Shown here: positions 39,501 to 50,954 of the stretch, in pieces
Layout: the number at the start of each line of letters is the position of its first letter
Position numbering within the stretch: the first letter of the stretch is position 1
Assembly: GCA_000149265.1 (NCBI GenBank)
Contig: CH002714.1
Coordinates: forward strand, 915,288-979,287
From: Ciona savignyi
Taxonomy: Eukaryota > Chordata > Ascidiacea > Phlebobranchia > Cionidae
Reading direction: 5' to 3'
DNA length: 64,000 nt
Made by a program: the position numbers and the translations under genes
Notes under the pieces: generated by a model
What the model saw: the letters and a program-made list of their open reading frames with translations, nothing else
Database searches by the model: none
Told to the model about the DNA's origin: nothing

Positions 39501-39629
39501 AATAACGAAGTGACGTCCATGTACACCTGGAGTACTATAGAAGCCCAGTATTATTTTTAGTATTGACGCACACACGAAATCGAAGACGTGGAGTAATCGC
39601 GGACATTCGTTGAGGATTTAAAAAGATAC
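27530..39629. other. 12-kb stretch without recognised genes
   Basis: I found no exon with agreeing splice phases, no canonical tRNA and no transposon ends. Minor features are a 21-bp tandem pair at 34965-35006, a nine-base G run near 33046 and a weak tRNA-like segment near 32807-32876. Lineage-specific exons, long noncoding RNA or enhancers could be here without being visible by eye. Confidence 0.45.
34965..35006. repeat. 21-bp tandem duplication
   Basis: ATTAAGGGCAATTGCGACAGT is followed directly by ATTAAGAGCAATTGCGACACT, 19 of 21 bases identical. Confidence 0.75.
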
Positions 39630-39740
39630 TGGGTGTTTAGTTTTGACCCCATGATGTGCTCGTCACTCAGTCCGTTTTTTATATAAAATTATGGAATTGG
39701 TATATGAACCGGTTGCGTTAACCATTCGGCCACACGTCCG
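39630..39740 (-). repeat. tRNA-derived SINE fragment, family B
   Basis: On the minus strand it begins with a tRNA A-box-like GTGTGGCCGAATGGTTAACG, then an AT-rich spacer and a worn B box. The same head and spacer recur at 48071-48172, where the B box GGGGTTCGAGACT is better preserved. Confidence 0.6.
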
Positions 39741-40884
39741 TACATAACGTATGGTTATATGAGTAAGTTTTTTTGTTCTTATTATACTGCGCCACCTAGA
39801 GGAGACACGTAAACTAGCCTGTAAAACAGACTACAGGGTTATGTATAATATATCATATTTAAAGGAAAATGCGACAAACAAAGACGAATAAATAGATGGA
39901 TGATTAGATAGAGGCTTTAATTAAATATAGTCATGCACTAAGTCACGTCTACGGCGCTGTTCGTCTGAACCTATAAAGAGCGATCCGTATTCACACTATC
40001 TTCACACACTTGACGAATCGGCGAAGCGATTTGTTTTCAGCAACAACATTTTCACTCACCCTTGACCTCGTTTACGTAATGTACGTGCGACGAAGTATAA
40101 GTCACTTTCGACATAATTCAATTAGAGTTAACCACAGGAAATGCTAACCAATTACAAAAGCACAAACAACAACAATAGATGACGAACAACTTAAGAGTCG
40201 AATTTCGCTTAAACTCTGAATCCCATTCCAGTTACTTAGAAAAAGGGGTTTAAAACGTGAAATTTGTTTGGCCAATAAGTGGAAAACCAGCTATATATGT
40301 TATGTACGTTAATTGGTCTCTAGTGCGGTTGTTAAGTGCCTTCGTATCGCGAATACGGCGATGAAGTAAAGATAAGATATTTAATTAAATTTTATACAGT
40401 ATCAAAATAAAACATTGCATCAATTAGATAATTACTATTTCGTAGACAAGGGTCAATAAAGACGCATTTTAAACCTCATTGTACCTTACTCTATTTTTTA
40501 TTTTCAACATTTTAAAATAAAAGACCAACCATTTTAACTTGTTCATTACTGCAATTCGTGTGTAGAAATATTGTGCTAGTAAAGGATGTGAAAATAAGAA
40601 ATACGTTAAATTGCATTACTTTAAAAACGCTTAATACAATTATAACCAAAACACATCGATGTTAATTATAATTTTGCTGCATTGTTGTACAAAGTTTCAA
40701 AGTAAAATTTACAATACTTGTTCACATATATAATAAAAGATCAATAATCCAATAATGTATTTTAGCTGTTTTACGCCACCTGCCGGAAAATAAATTTAAT
40801 CGAATGCACAATAACATGACCAAGCTGTGGCAGCTGTAAGAAAACGGGAGGGGCATGAGCCGATTGTATATATGAGACAGAAAA

Positions 40885-43800
40885 TTAATTCCGGTTACGT
40901 ACCTAACGCAATTATTTCCGTATATATAACATTAATCGTTTTGTAAGTGGTTCAAGCTTGCACTCGTTTACCTTTCTTTCAATATTATAGAAATCAGCGT
41001 CTTCCAGGTGGTTGTTGGTCTGTTTGATTTCATCAACGGTTATGCCTTCGCTAAAAAATGTTTGTTAAAATAGTTGCATTTAGCGCTATGGTAAGCTAAT
41101 CCTTACATTTCGACTTCTCTGCAAATAATTCTATTCGCAAGTGCACAGAGACTGACAAAAGTATCGGAGTCTATTTTCAACTTCTCATGCCATTGCTTTA
41201 CTTTATCTTGATTTTGATCCTCCATATTTGGTAAAACAAAGGAATTGTTATGCCAATAGGAAGAATTCAAAGATAAAGGATCAAACCCCATCAAGAATAA
41301 GGTCCTTCGTACTAGTGGGTTAGCCAGTTCAACAAACAGCCTTTCCATGGAGTTTGTGAGATCCTTATAACTTAGTATTCTAAAAAAAACATAAAAGAAT
41401 ACATCATTTTTTAAAGTGAGTATGGTCTGGGTATAAAAGATATGGTTAATTTTGTTTTAGGTGTAAAACGTATCTATACCCGTCTCTGTCCTTGTCGTAT
41501 TGCATGAAGACATTCCGATAAAACGCACGCCATGTCGGGCTCACGACACAGTATTTTAACAAATATTGGACAGGAGTTAGTCCTTTCAATTTTTCGATAT
41601 CAATGGGTAATGTGAACCTTGTGTCGAAACGACTGTTTGTATCACTAAAACCGGCGCCCTTCGCTTTCTGCAATATAACATCTGTTAAATTAGCTTGATA
41701 AGTTAGTGCTTCGACTTTCAGTTAAAGGTTTGCAAGTCGAAAGTGATTACTATAGCTAGTCGGTTGTGTCCTGGGGTAAGGCACTTAACGGACGTTGCCT
41801 GGACTCCGTGGAATAATGGTTTGTACCGAATCGAAGGAAAGTCTGTATCATATACAACACGATGAGCTCGAGGTAATCTGACAAATGCCCGAGTTTTAAC
41901 GTCCCTTTCATTTTTCCATTCACCGGAATAAGCATGAATATCCTATCCGAACAGTTGTAGCTGGTAATGTGAGTTTACCTCAAGGTAGAATAATCTAGTC
42001 TAAACGAAAATTGTGATTGGCGGCTGTATAACACTTAAATGACCTATGTTTTTGTATGGCAAAGCAATCTTTAAAACACAACGTGCCCATAATGTTTTTA
42101 CCTGTAAGATTTCATCGCATTTAAACGAAAGGGTGGGTAGGCTAGCTACTGTGTTGTTGGCGGTATTCGCTTTTAAAGGAAACTTTAAATTGTCCGCTGA
42201 CAGAATCAGTTCCGCACCAGGACTCAAAACATCGTTCTTTAGGAATGTTTGTCTCAGCCATATATAAACATCCTAGAACAATATTGATTATTTTATACAA
42301 TGTTTTGGTTCTAATATTTAATAAAATCCTTACTTGCAATGTTTTGTACTCAAGAAATGGACACTCGTACTTATTTTCTTTAAACTTGACCACAACCTTC
42401 AGCGTCTCCCACTGCGGTTGCTGGTACGGTGTCACGTTCGCATGTTTTTGTACTTTCTGCTTAACCTAAACACAGATTCATCGTATTCCATTTATAAATT
42501 TAGTACTCCTAATTTAATCATACCTCTGTAGGGGGGACTGGTATTTCGTTAAACGAGATTGCCATGCTTTCTCTGCAATCAAAATGCGAAAATTGTTACT
42601 TTTTAAAAGATGATTTGTTATAGCGTTGGCCTATATATACCGAGTTATCTAATTTTTTTCTATACTGACAGTATGGTATGTATAATAGCTCCGTAAACAG
42701 CAAATGTAGAACTACTTATCATGACGAAACTAAACATGCCAATCGCAATCATGCCGAATGGCATTCTGTAGTGTATTACGTTATACGTATAGCCAAATTT
42801 GATTTGTTTGCATGCCTTGTGCCGATATTGGTGGGGTTTCATTTCTATATAAGAATAATTGTGTTTACCGTCTTGTTCTTCGAGGTGTAGCTGTATAGGG
42901 ATCTTCTTCTTGGGATAGAAGTTTGGGCGGCGGTGGCGGTAGAGAGGCTCTTCTTTTTCCGAGATCAACGCATAACTCCTTACATAATACAATCGAAACT
43001 TTTAACATTTGCTTAAATGTTATTTAAACATTTTCGGCATACATTTTTGACCATCTGTTATATGTGGAGAAGAATGTGATATTCAACCACAGTTAACTTT
43101 TAGTTGGAAATCGAAGAAATATGCCGTTAGACAACAAGTAATGTTTATGATGAGAAGGACTTTAAATATTTGGCGTTGCTTTAAAGTTTAGTATAAACAC
43201 ACAGGTAAGTATACCGCATTACCGTATTAACATCTTTTAAATGTGTTTCAATTGTATTCTCTTGCTGTTGATCTGCGAATGTCACTGACTTTTTCATGTC
43301 TTCTTCTTTTGAGTTGTTATCTTTTAATCCTTTGGTTTTTGCTTTTCGTTCTTTTCCTTTCTTTTTCTCTTTAGATTCAGTTGCCTTTACAATGATGATA
43401 ATTTTTAAGTACAAACTCTTAGTGAATTTTACAACAAACATAAATTTAAAAATTGTACAGACCTCTATTCGACTTGGCGCTTTCATTTTTAATGCGTTTG
43501 AAGTTAACAAAAAATATTTTTTGTTAGCTTTGGCCAAAGATGTCTTCTTTTTCTTTAACGCTACGGTTGGTGAGCAAACTTTGTCACAGTACTCGCTTTA
43601 ACCAAGGCATTGTGAGCTTGATGATATACCACTACCAGTTTCCGTGTTCGCTACCATTGTGTTTGACTCGCTTTCATAGAACTTCTTTTATCGCGTATTT
43701 TAACACAAACGTGATATTATTCAATGTGCCTTCGTTGTAATCGCTAAAGTTTAAACTCCCGATTGAAGAACTATAATAACACCGGGAAACCGCGGACAAA

Positions 43801-46800
43801 ATAGAGATTAGGCCAACTTGTTTATCTTGGAATTACGTCAAGCCAAACATCAACAAGTTGCCACTTCCTGTTATTCATACAAAATATAACTACATAAAAT
43901 CAGTTAGGCGCTAAATACTAACGATTTTATTAAATTTAACTCGTTCTCCTAAGTCCGTTTGATATTTTTAAATATTCTTTAAGTTGGCCATGCGAGGGCA
44001 GTTTAAGTGCGTTAAAGTAAATACGAAGACGAACAAAGAGTTGAGCCAATTAAATCTACGTTCATAACAACCGCACAATGACAAGTTATCCATTGTTGAT
44101 AAAGCTTATGGCAAGGAGTGGCTCCCAGCAGGGCAATAAAGCTTTAACAATCATTTGTTGGTTTCATTTTAAAATCATCTGAATGGCTACGCCACGAGCA
44201 ACTATAAGATAAAAATATTGGAATCCGCCGCATGCTACTGTGGTACTTTCCCGATGATACTCAATATACGTCACCTCTAACCTACACTGTCATTCAGTTT
44301 GTTATACTAAAGGTTTATATTATGCTTTTTATCTGACCTATTATAAAAAAATGAATATGGCGATAAATTAATGTAAGACTGCTGCAAGCTTATATTAATT
44401 TGTCACTAAAAATATGACGCAGAATGAGTTGTTAGAAATGGCAAATGATAAATGTAATGTGCACAGCAGTTAGAATGTTTCATGCATGACTTCTACTGAT
44501 AGTTCTGTGACATACCAAGACGGGTTGTTTCAAAACCCGCTGGGGACTTATGGAGCAAGCGTCGAAGTTAGCTTCAGGTTTATTTGCTTTATTTGTTTTA
44601 GTTTTATTGCAGCAAAGCAAAGCGTCACTAGATAGCCTGCAAGCTTGCTCAGTGTTCGGTTTAAGGCATACCGAATCTATAGCTGTTGGAGCATCGTATA
44701 AGCTGTGGCTTTGCTGCTGGTTAGTAGGATTTGAAGTTGGAAAGCGGGCAGTTTGTGGTCGTAGCGATTTATTGAGCTGCGTCTTGCGAAGCTTAGCAGG
44801 CTGTTCCGAGCGGCGGGAGTTCAAATTTTGAGCTACCATAAAAATGTCATCATTTTCCAATCTTGGTACTGTTGCCCTTGTTGCTTGGCAATCAGCACAC
44901 AAACGTCGTCTGTTTTCCAGAGGTTCATCGAAGCAAAAATAAAAAATACTTCGACCTTGCAATATTCAAAGAAGCAATTAATTGATACTTTATTTAGTTG
45001 TCTGTAAAATTCCATACCTGTAAGGTCTTTATCCTCGCGTATGACTGGACCTTTTGCAGAGAACAACAGCTCAACTTTGTGACCGCTTTTGAGCGTATCT
45101 TGTTTGGACAATTTATTGAAGTGCTTAAGTAAATATACTTTATGTTTATAAGAGTAAATCCAAAACGAAATATAAATAGTTAAATATTACTTGGCAACAA
45201 GCGTCTTCTATGAAATCAACCGATCGATGTATTGCTGGACATAAAATCATCTCCTGGCACCCAACCTCTCGATACGTTAGTTTTGGCATAGGCTCGGCCG
45301 AGCATATAACCCTCGAAGAGTACTTAGTGACACATTGAACCAAAATCCACTATTATAGGGGTATTGCTTTATTAGATATAACCTATTAGGTATAACTTAA
45401 AAATAAAATTTTGATATCTTACATCACGCTTACTTCTTGCAGTATCTTTTTTCTGCTGACAGTACAACGCGGAAAAACCTAAAAAGACAAATATAAAAGC
45501 TTAGTGACTTAGTATTTTCTGTAATTCTATTTGCCCACTTTTTCTAACCTGAAGAAACGGACACCGATCTAACCCAAAATAATTGAGATGTTCGTGGATT
45601 TGGTCGTGGAGGTTGTGTCCCATGTTCGCGCGATGTAGCACGGTATTCGTCATGATTGAACTGCAATGTGTCAGTTAAGTTACTTGCAGAACAATTGCGA
45701 CAAATTTCACCTTGCTTCTCTGTGTCAGACTGGCTCTAGAAAACTCTCTCGATGACTGCAAATCATGAGAGTTCTTCTTCGACCCAGAATCAGCACCAAT
45801 ATAAAAGGTTCGATTTTCTGTCCACAACTCTGCACACCTTGTCAGTTCGTTGGTAAGTAAATTGGGAGAGCAGAATTTTACGTTGGCAACTGCAGGTTCG
45901 GCAGGGACCTTTGGTAAACAAAATTGTTTCTGAAGATCATAGAACGTTGGCTACCATAAAGATAACCGGAAATACATTTATTATTACCCTTTTAACTGTA
46001 ATTGATTCTTTTCTGCTGCGCAAATCAATGCGTTGGTTTGTTTCATCTTTACAAATTCCACAGGATTTGTGCCGAAATTCAACTTTAACTGCAATGGAAT
46101 GTTAAATAAAGTTTACCGGTATTTTGGTGTTAAAATTATTTAAATAAAGTAGATAATACGCGTGTTTGTTAGGGTATGATGTAGGGTAGGAGATAGGGGT
46201 TACTCCAGTGAAGGCTACGCAGGCAATCGGCCGATTACCTCTCGCGCACCTTTGGGTTAACCGACCTATTCCAGTGTACCGTGTCTAATTGCTACATTCC
46301 TTTAACTTGGTAACCCATTTTTTTCAATATAGGGCACTAAGTGCCTTGTCCAAAGACACAGCCGATTAGTGACCAGTTTTGATTAATGAGCAGATGTCCT
46401 TAACTAAAAGGTAGCGCACTAAACCACCATACCTTTAGGTCTGTTACAAATTGCTAGCACTGACTATATGCAACTTACCCTTAGCTGTATTGGTAGTGGG
46501 GGGTGAACTCGCCTCTGGTGAGGTTGGTGTTGATGGTCGAGCTATTGCGTGACTCGTAGACTCAAACACATCGTGCCTCCAGCAAAAGTCTCTGGATACA
46601 GTTAAGCAATCAGAACTACTTGACCCTTCATTAACAAGCTTTTCTGTGATTTCCTTCCCAACATCATCTGGAAAATCTGTCTGAGATGACACGTTCCTAA
46701 TTTCTTTGACGAGTGAAGACTTCAGAGGAAGTGTGGTCGTTATTTCTTTGCTTTCTAATAAAGAGTTCCATTGAGCAGACGTAGGACCAATTGCAGCAGC

Positions 46801-47302
46801 TTCGCTATTACTAACAAATCCTGAAGATTGTGATGTACCCGCTCGGTTTCGAATACCATTTGGAACATGCTCCTTTAACTACAATGTATGAGTGTGATTA
46901 TCAACCAGCTGCACTTGTATTAATTTTCCATTTAAAATTTAATATATAATACGCCAACAAACGTAGTCTGCGTATTAAATAGATGGATCGACCTCGTCCA
47001 TCACATAAAGACAAATAACTTCATAGATTTTCGATTTTTTTACAAATCAAATATATAATTATTGTTAGTGTACAAATTAATAGTTTTAACATGTTTTATC
47101 CAGACTTAACAACGTTTTTAGCCTAAATACACTCAGTTAATGCTGAATTTAGTACCTCGTTTACAACGTCTCTGTCAGATGTAGCATCTTCAGGAATGGA
47201 TTCCACGCAAAATACATCATCGTCCAAGTCAAACGTTCTCTGCGGCAGTTCGAAAAAGCCCTGATCACTCGCATGGTCTTCAATGCTTTCGTTGACTTGC
47301 AT
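40885..47302 (-). CDS. Uncharacterised ~1,003-residue EF-hand protein, 19 exons
   Basis: Exons on the minus strand: 47302-47156, 46878-46479, 46088-45988, 45929-45711, 45660-45549, 45478-45423, 45349-45191, 45123-45018, 44955-44516, 43552-43463, 43384-43223, 42978-42869, 42572-42524, 42465-42334, 42272-42102, 41667-41480, 41379-41107, 41050-40972, 40902-40885. All phases agree and total 3,012 bases. The start is MQVNESIEDHASD, with an acidic N-terminus. Residues 180-450 are Cys-rich (CGIC, CADC). Basic low-complexity follows, with a KSVTF PP1-docking-like motif near 642-646 and RRAS next to a Pro run. A beta-rich segment (about 720-780) precedes a canonical EF-hand loop DKDRDGILSYKD at 876-887, split by an intron. 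Weak points are the 50-bp intron at 45661-45710, the GTCTGT donor at 43462 and the 5-codon last exon. I do not recognise the family. No signal peptide or membrane span is seen, so a cytoplasmic Ca2+-responsive role is only a guess. Confidence 0.74.
41701..41893 (+). repeat. SINE family A copy, inside an intron of the EF-hand gene
   Basis: It contains the family core GTCGGTTGTGTCCTGGGGTA, then AGGCACTTAACGGAC, and the tail motif CGAGGTAATCTGAC. Matching copies lie at 46330, 53567, 54442, 59951 and 61692. It sits in the intron 41668-42101. Confidence 0.65.
43553..44515 (-). other. Intron 9 of the EF-hand gene
   Basis: This is the longest intron of the gene (963 bp). Donor GTATGT is at 44515. 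Nothing else is recognised inside. Confidence 0.55.
46330..46437 (-). repeat. SINE family A copy, inside intron 2 of the EF-hand gene
   Basis: On the minus strand a degenerate tRNA-like head (GGTGGTTTAGTGCGCTACC) is followed by AACTGGTCACTAATCGGC and TGTCCAAAGACA-related core sequence with AAGGCACTTAG. Some of the sequence at 46170-46330 may be the tail of the same copy. Confidence 0.55.
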
Positions 47303-49786
47303 CTTACATTGTGCAGAACCACAACAATGGTTAATTTAAAAACAATATAGAAACACTACAGAAAAATTACAACCGCATATTGAAGCTTTATCCGCAATCA
47401 AGTGTTCCATGTAAGTAAACTGATGTATAATGCTAGCGCTATGAGCAAACAACAAAATAATATATTTTATAAATACATAATTTAAATAAAAAGGGCATAT
47501 ACAGAGCCTATACCCGTAGCTGTTGAATGTATTACAGGGTAGACCAATTTAGTCTCTATAGAAATCCACATTAGTGCTACTTCAAACCCTCTTCTCGGTG
47601 CTTGTCCATGGCACGTGAGCTCCAAAGTTATTTTGTTTCATACTTATGGTCTATGGCACTTTAGTGAAGTACTCTTAAACAGGCCTAAATTAGGCACAAC
47701 GCCAATGGCACTAAAAACTTGACTGAATGTGCTTGCAAATATTATGTTGGTAATTAAGGATAAGTATAAACAAGTTTACTTTATTTAAAAGCTATTTAAG
47801 CTGATTGTTATATATAATGCTGCCATCGGGTTAAAAAATACATTTGTTTTCAAACATATTATACCCTATATTGCTGAGAGAATCCTGTCTTGTGAGGCTA
47901 ATGAATTTGTATTTTAATACCTATCGCTCTCACGATACCATTGCCCAGGCTACTGCGTTAGGCTTTGTATGCTTAAAACTTTTATCTTGTTTTTTTTAAG
48001 CACTGGGTTGGGGCATATAAGTGCTTTATTTAAGTTCACAGCACTCCCTAGCAGATACAACCTTTTTTTACTGGACTTAGTCTCGAACCCCTAAATGGCT
48101 CGTTGCTGAGACCGTTTTTTGCTTATAATTTGGTATATGTATCGGCCGCGTAAACCATTCGGCCACACAACCCTATACCCTAGTAGATACAGCCTTGGTG
48201 CAGACATAACAGGCGTAGAATATGGCACTTCAAACGGCAGTCTTATCTGTAAATTGTGTCTAGCCTATTATTAGTCCCATTACAATAGATGTTAAAAAGT
48301 TTATTTTTTTAATTAATTGGAAAAATTATGTAAGTTTGGTATATTTTTTCGCCTATATTTACGTAGAACAGGAATTTCTTGCTTGTCCGAGATCGTTTAG
48401 AAGTATTCTTGTCGATATAAATGTGTTAGCTAACATAGGCTACCTACATAGGTCAAAACCCAAAATGTAGGCTTTTATCTGTAGGGAGTCGTTGCAGGTC
48501 GCTGCCTATTTCGCTAGATTGTTCCTTGTAGGCACCCAGGTAAGCCGGTTTACAACACCTGATGCGATCTGCGATTCCCTACGCGCTATCTCGACTCTCG
48601 GAGGTGCGCTAATTAATTGAGGTTTTCTGCATAAATGTCTCTTTGACTGATCTCCTGTAGTTCGCCGATAAACGCCTTAGTAGTTTTATAACATCAATTG
48701 TATTAAGCAATTGAGGCGATTAACTTGGTACCAATTGCGAGTTAAATCGTTAGATGTTTAAACGACATAGATTCCAGATAAACTCTCAGTATAGACACAT
48801 ACAAGATCTTTCTTAATGCGTCCAGCCTTCTCCTTTTCAAGCAAAAGTAAAATAAACTTATATAGGCAAAGTACGACAGCTGTGGTTATAATCGTAAACC
48901 TATAAATGATATTTCAACATGACGGAATGTCAGCGCAAATGCCAGCTGATAGGATCGTAAATCTTATGTAACACATGAGGTCGCTACATATCTAGGTGGA
49001 ATTCCCTTAAATCCCAAAACACTCTTTTCTCGTTATTTAGTTTTGGAGTTTCGTGACCACCAACCTAATTATCCATTTTAATTTATCTTTGACATTGTTT
49101 GATGTTCATTTTCCAATTACATAGGGAAATTTCCCAAAAAGTGTTTTGCAAATGGTGGCGGTTGCCATGTGGTTGTCGCTGTATGGGTTTTGGTCTAATT
49201 ATATTTTCCAAATTAATATAATTTCTACAACCGTTTTTTAAATTGGAAATCTATATTGCTTTTTAGTTCCGAGAAATCGAATATCTAAGATTGTCGGTAC
49301 CAAAAAATGAGCTAGCCTAGTTAAAAGTTTTTATCTGATTGTATCATGTCTAAACCCTTTATGTCGGTAACCTGACATGCCTGTCGCGAACTTGACTCGG
49401 AAAAATGACCAAAAGCAATATGGGTCTCCTTTGATTTCAAAGAGGAATATTAATTAGTACCTTGGGATTAAATTTTGAATATGCGGCGTAAGAGAGTTCG
49501 TGGGAAAAAACCGGCGAAATGTGATGATGTGGACTTATACACTTCCGCGTTGTCATCGTTGTGAAAGTTGAAGAAGTTTGTCTGGCTTGTTTTACGTTGC
49601 TTTGCAAGTTAGGGCCACGACATCATTTTAGTTTTCTTTGTCTGTCTGAGTCTTAGGTTATGTATTTTGTTTAAGTTTAAATACGAAAAGGTTGTCTTTA
49701 AACTTTTGTTAACAATATATTTGAAATTGACCGCTGGTTATTTTGCAGTCGATCTGCTGATTATGGACTATGCATAGTTTGGTATT
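47303..49786. other. Divergent intergenic region between EF-hand gene and calumenin cluster
   Basis: It lies head-to-head between the start of the EF-hand gene (47302, minus) and the TATA box of calumenin copy 1 (49787, plus). It probably holds the promoters of both. A family-B SINE is at 48071-48172. No exon is recognised. Confidence 0.5.
48071..48172 (-). repeat. tRNA-derived SINE, family B
   Basis: Minus strand: A-box-like TGTGGCCGAATGGTTTACG, a spacer shared with the copy at 39630-39740 (ATACATATACCAAATTATAA type), then B-box GGGGTTCGAGACT. The acceptor and anticodon arms do not fold as a functional tRNA, so it is a SINE head, not a tRNA gene. Confidence 0.65.
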
Positions 49787-49794
49787 TATAAAAG
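49787..49794 (+). promoter_or_regulatory. TATA box of calumenin copy 1
   Basis: TATAAAAG would place a start site near 49817. A noncoding first exon could then end at the donor ATAG|GTAAAT (intron from 49896), with the acceptor TTGTTTAG ending at 50023, one base before the ATG at 50025. Confidence 0.5.
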
Positions 49795-49895
49795 GTAATA
49801 ATATGCCAGAAGTCAAAATTAAAATGCATATCTGAGCGTCATTGCAGCAAAATGCAACTGTTCGCCAATTAGTCTACTGACACAAAATTCTATAG

Positions 49896-50023
49896 GTAAA
49901 TACCCCAAAATTACACAATCTGGTGAACTATTCTTGAACCTTTACGAATTGCCAGTATTTTTTAAAACAACTTCATTTCTGGTACAGGTTCCTAGTTTGG
50001 TAGGTATATACTTGGTTGTTTAG
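49896..50023 (+). other. Putative 5' UTR intron of calumenin copy 1
   Basis: Donor GTAAAT after TATAG, and an acceptor of pyrimidine-rich CTTGGTTGTTTAG; length 128 bp. The acceptor lies one base before the start codon. A spliced-leader acceptor is the alternative reading if the organism uses trans-splicing, as tunicates do. Confidence 0.45.
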
Positions 50024-50024
50024 A

Positions 50025-50954
50025 ATGCTTCGTGAGGTGTTGTTTCTATATTTTGTGTATATTGCGTTTGCATTAGAGCATAAAGACCGGGTTATTGACT
50101 CTAAATTGAGTGATAAAGAATTTGGAACTGCTGATTATGACCACGATGCATTTCTGGGAAAAGAAACTGCAGCGGAGATGGATGAGCTTTCTCCGGAAGA
50201 AAGTAAGAGAAGACTTGCTATAATCATCACTAAGGTTGATAAAAATGGGGATGGCATTATTACTGAAAAGGAAATGAAGGACTGGATTAGATTCACACAC
50301 CAGCGCTACATCCGGGAAGATTCTGATAAACGATTTATGGAGTTAATGCAAAATAATGGTACAGGAATGCTGCATTGGAATGCTTTCAAACACATGGTTT
50401 ATGGGTATGGTGAAGACGGGCAAATTGTGGATGAGATTCACGAGACCGAGGAATACAGAAAACAATTTTTGCGTGATGAAAGAAGGTGGAAACGGGCAGA
50501 TTTAGATGGGGATAACCAATGTACAATTGAAGAGTTTAGAATCTTTTCTCACCCTGAAGAATTTCGGAATATGAGTGACTTAGTCGTACAAGAAACAATA
50601 GAGGATATGGATAAAAATGATGATGGATCCATTGACCTGGAAGAATATATCAAAGATATGTTTAACCCAGAAAACGGTGAACCAGAACCGGATTGGGTTC
50701 GAAATGAACGAGAGCACTTTAACATAAGGGACACAAACTCTAATGGAAAAATGGATGCAGAAGAGGTCATGAAATGGATTTTGCCTGAAGACTATGACCA
50801 TGCTGAATCACAAGCGATGCACCTCATCTTTGAGGCAGATGATGATAAAAACGGAGAGCTAACCAATGATGAAATTATGAACCATCACTCTGCATTCGTT
50901 GGTTCACAGCTGACTGATTGGGGAGAAGCATTGAAGCGACACGATGAGTTTTAA
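50025..50954 (+). CDS. CALU: Calumenin/reticulocalbin-like ER Ca2+-binding protein, copy 1
   Basis: ATG at 50025 gives 309 residues with no intron. A signal peptide (MLREVLFLYFVYIAFA) is followed by the CREC family N-terminal region (KDRVID, LSDKEFG, DYDHDAFLG, SPEESKRRL). Six EF-hand units follow. Loops 1 (DKNGDGIITEKE), 4 (DKNDDGSIDLEE), 5 (DTNSNGKMDAEE) and 6 are acidic and look functional. Loop 2 (QNNGTGMLHWNA) has lost its acidic ligands. The C-terminus [17 protein letters not shown] ends in the HDEF ER-retention signal of calumenin. Length and order match the family (about 315). CREC proteins act in the secretory pathway as Ca2+-binding chaperone-like factors. This copy is the most diverged of the three. 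No AATAAA or ATTAAA is seen between its stop and copy 2. Confidence 0.95.
   Translation: MLREVLFLYFVYIAFALEHKDRVIDSKLSDKEFGTADYDHDAFLGKETAAEMDELSPEESKRRLAIIITKVDKNGDGIITEKEMKDWIRFTHQRYIREDSDKRFMELMQNNGTGMLHWNAFKHMVYGYGEDGQIVDEIHETEEYRKQFLRDERRWKRADLDGDNQCTIEEFRIFSHPEEFRNMSDLVVQETIEDMDKNDDGSIDLEEYIKDMFNPENGEPEPDWVRNEREHFNIRDTNSNGKMDAEEVMKWILPEDYDHAESQAMHLIFEADDDKNGELTNDEIMNHHSAFVGSQLTDWGEALKRHDEF

Noticed and set aside
42524..42660. Operon-like junction (stop, then an acceptor 8 bases before an ATG)
   Set aside because: It depended on the false 110-codon gene above. Phase shows the ATG-bearing segment is an internal exon of the EF-hand gene.
42660..42992. A 110-codon minus-strand frame that looks like a small membrane protein
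   Set aside because: It has no ATG at its start. A different frame of the same stretch is an exon (42978-42869, proline-rich) whose donor GTAAAC and phase join exactly to the next exon at 42572. The hydrophobic part is intron sequence.
44550..44831. 93-codon plus-strand frame
   Set aside because: Antisense to exon 44955-44516 of the EF-hand gene, which is phase-consistent with both neighbours.
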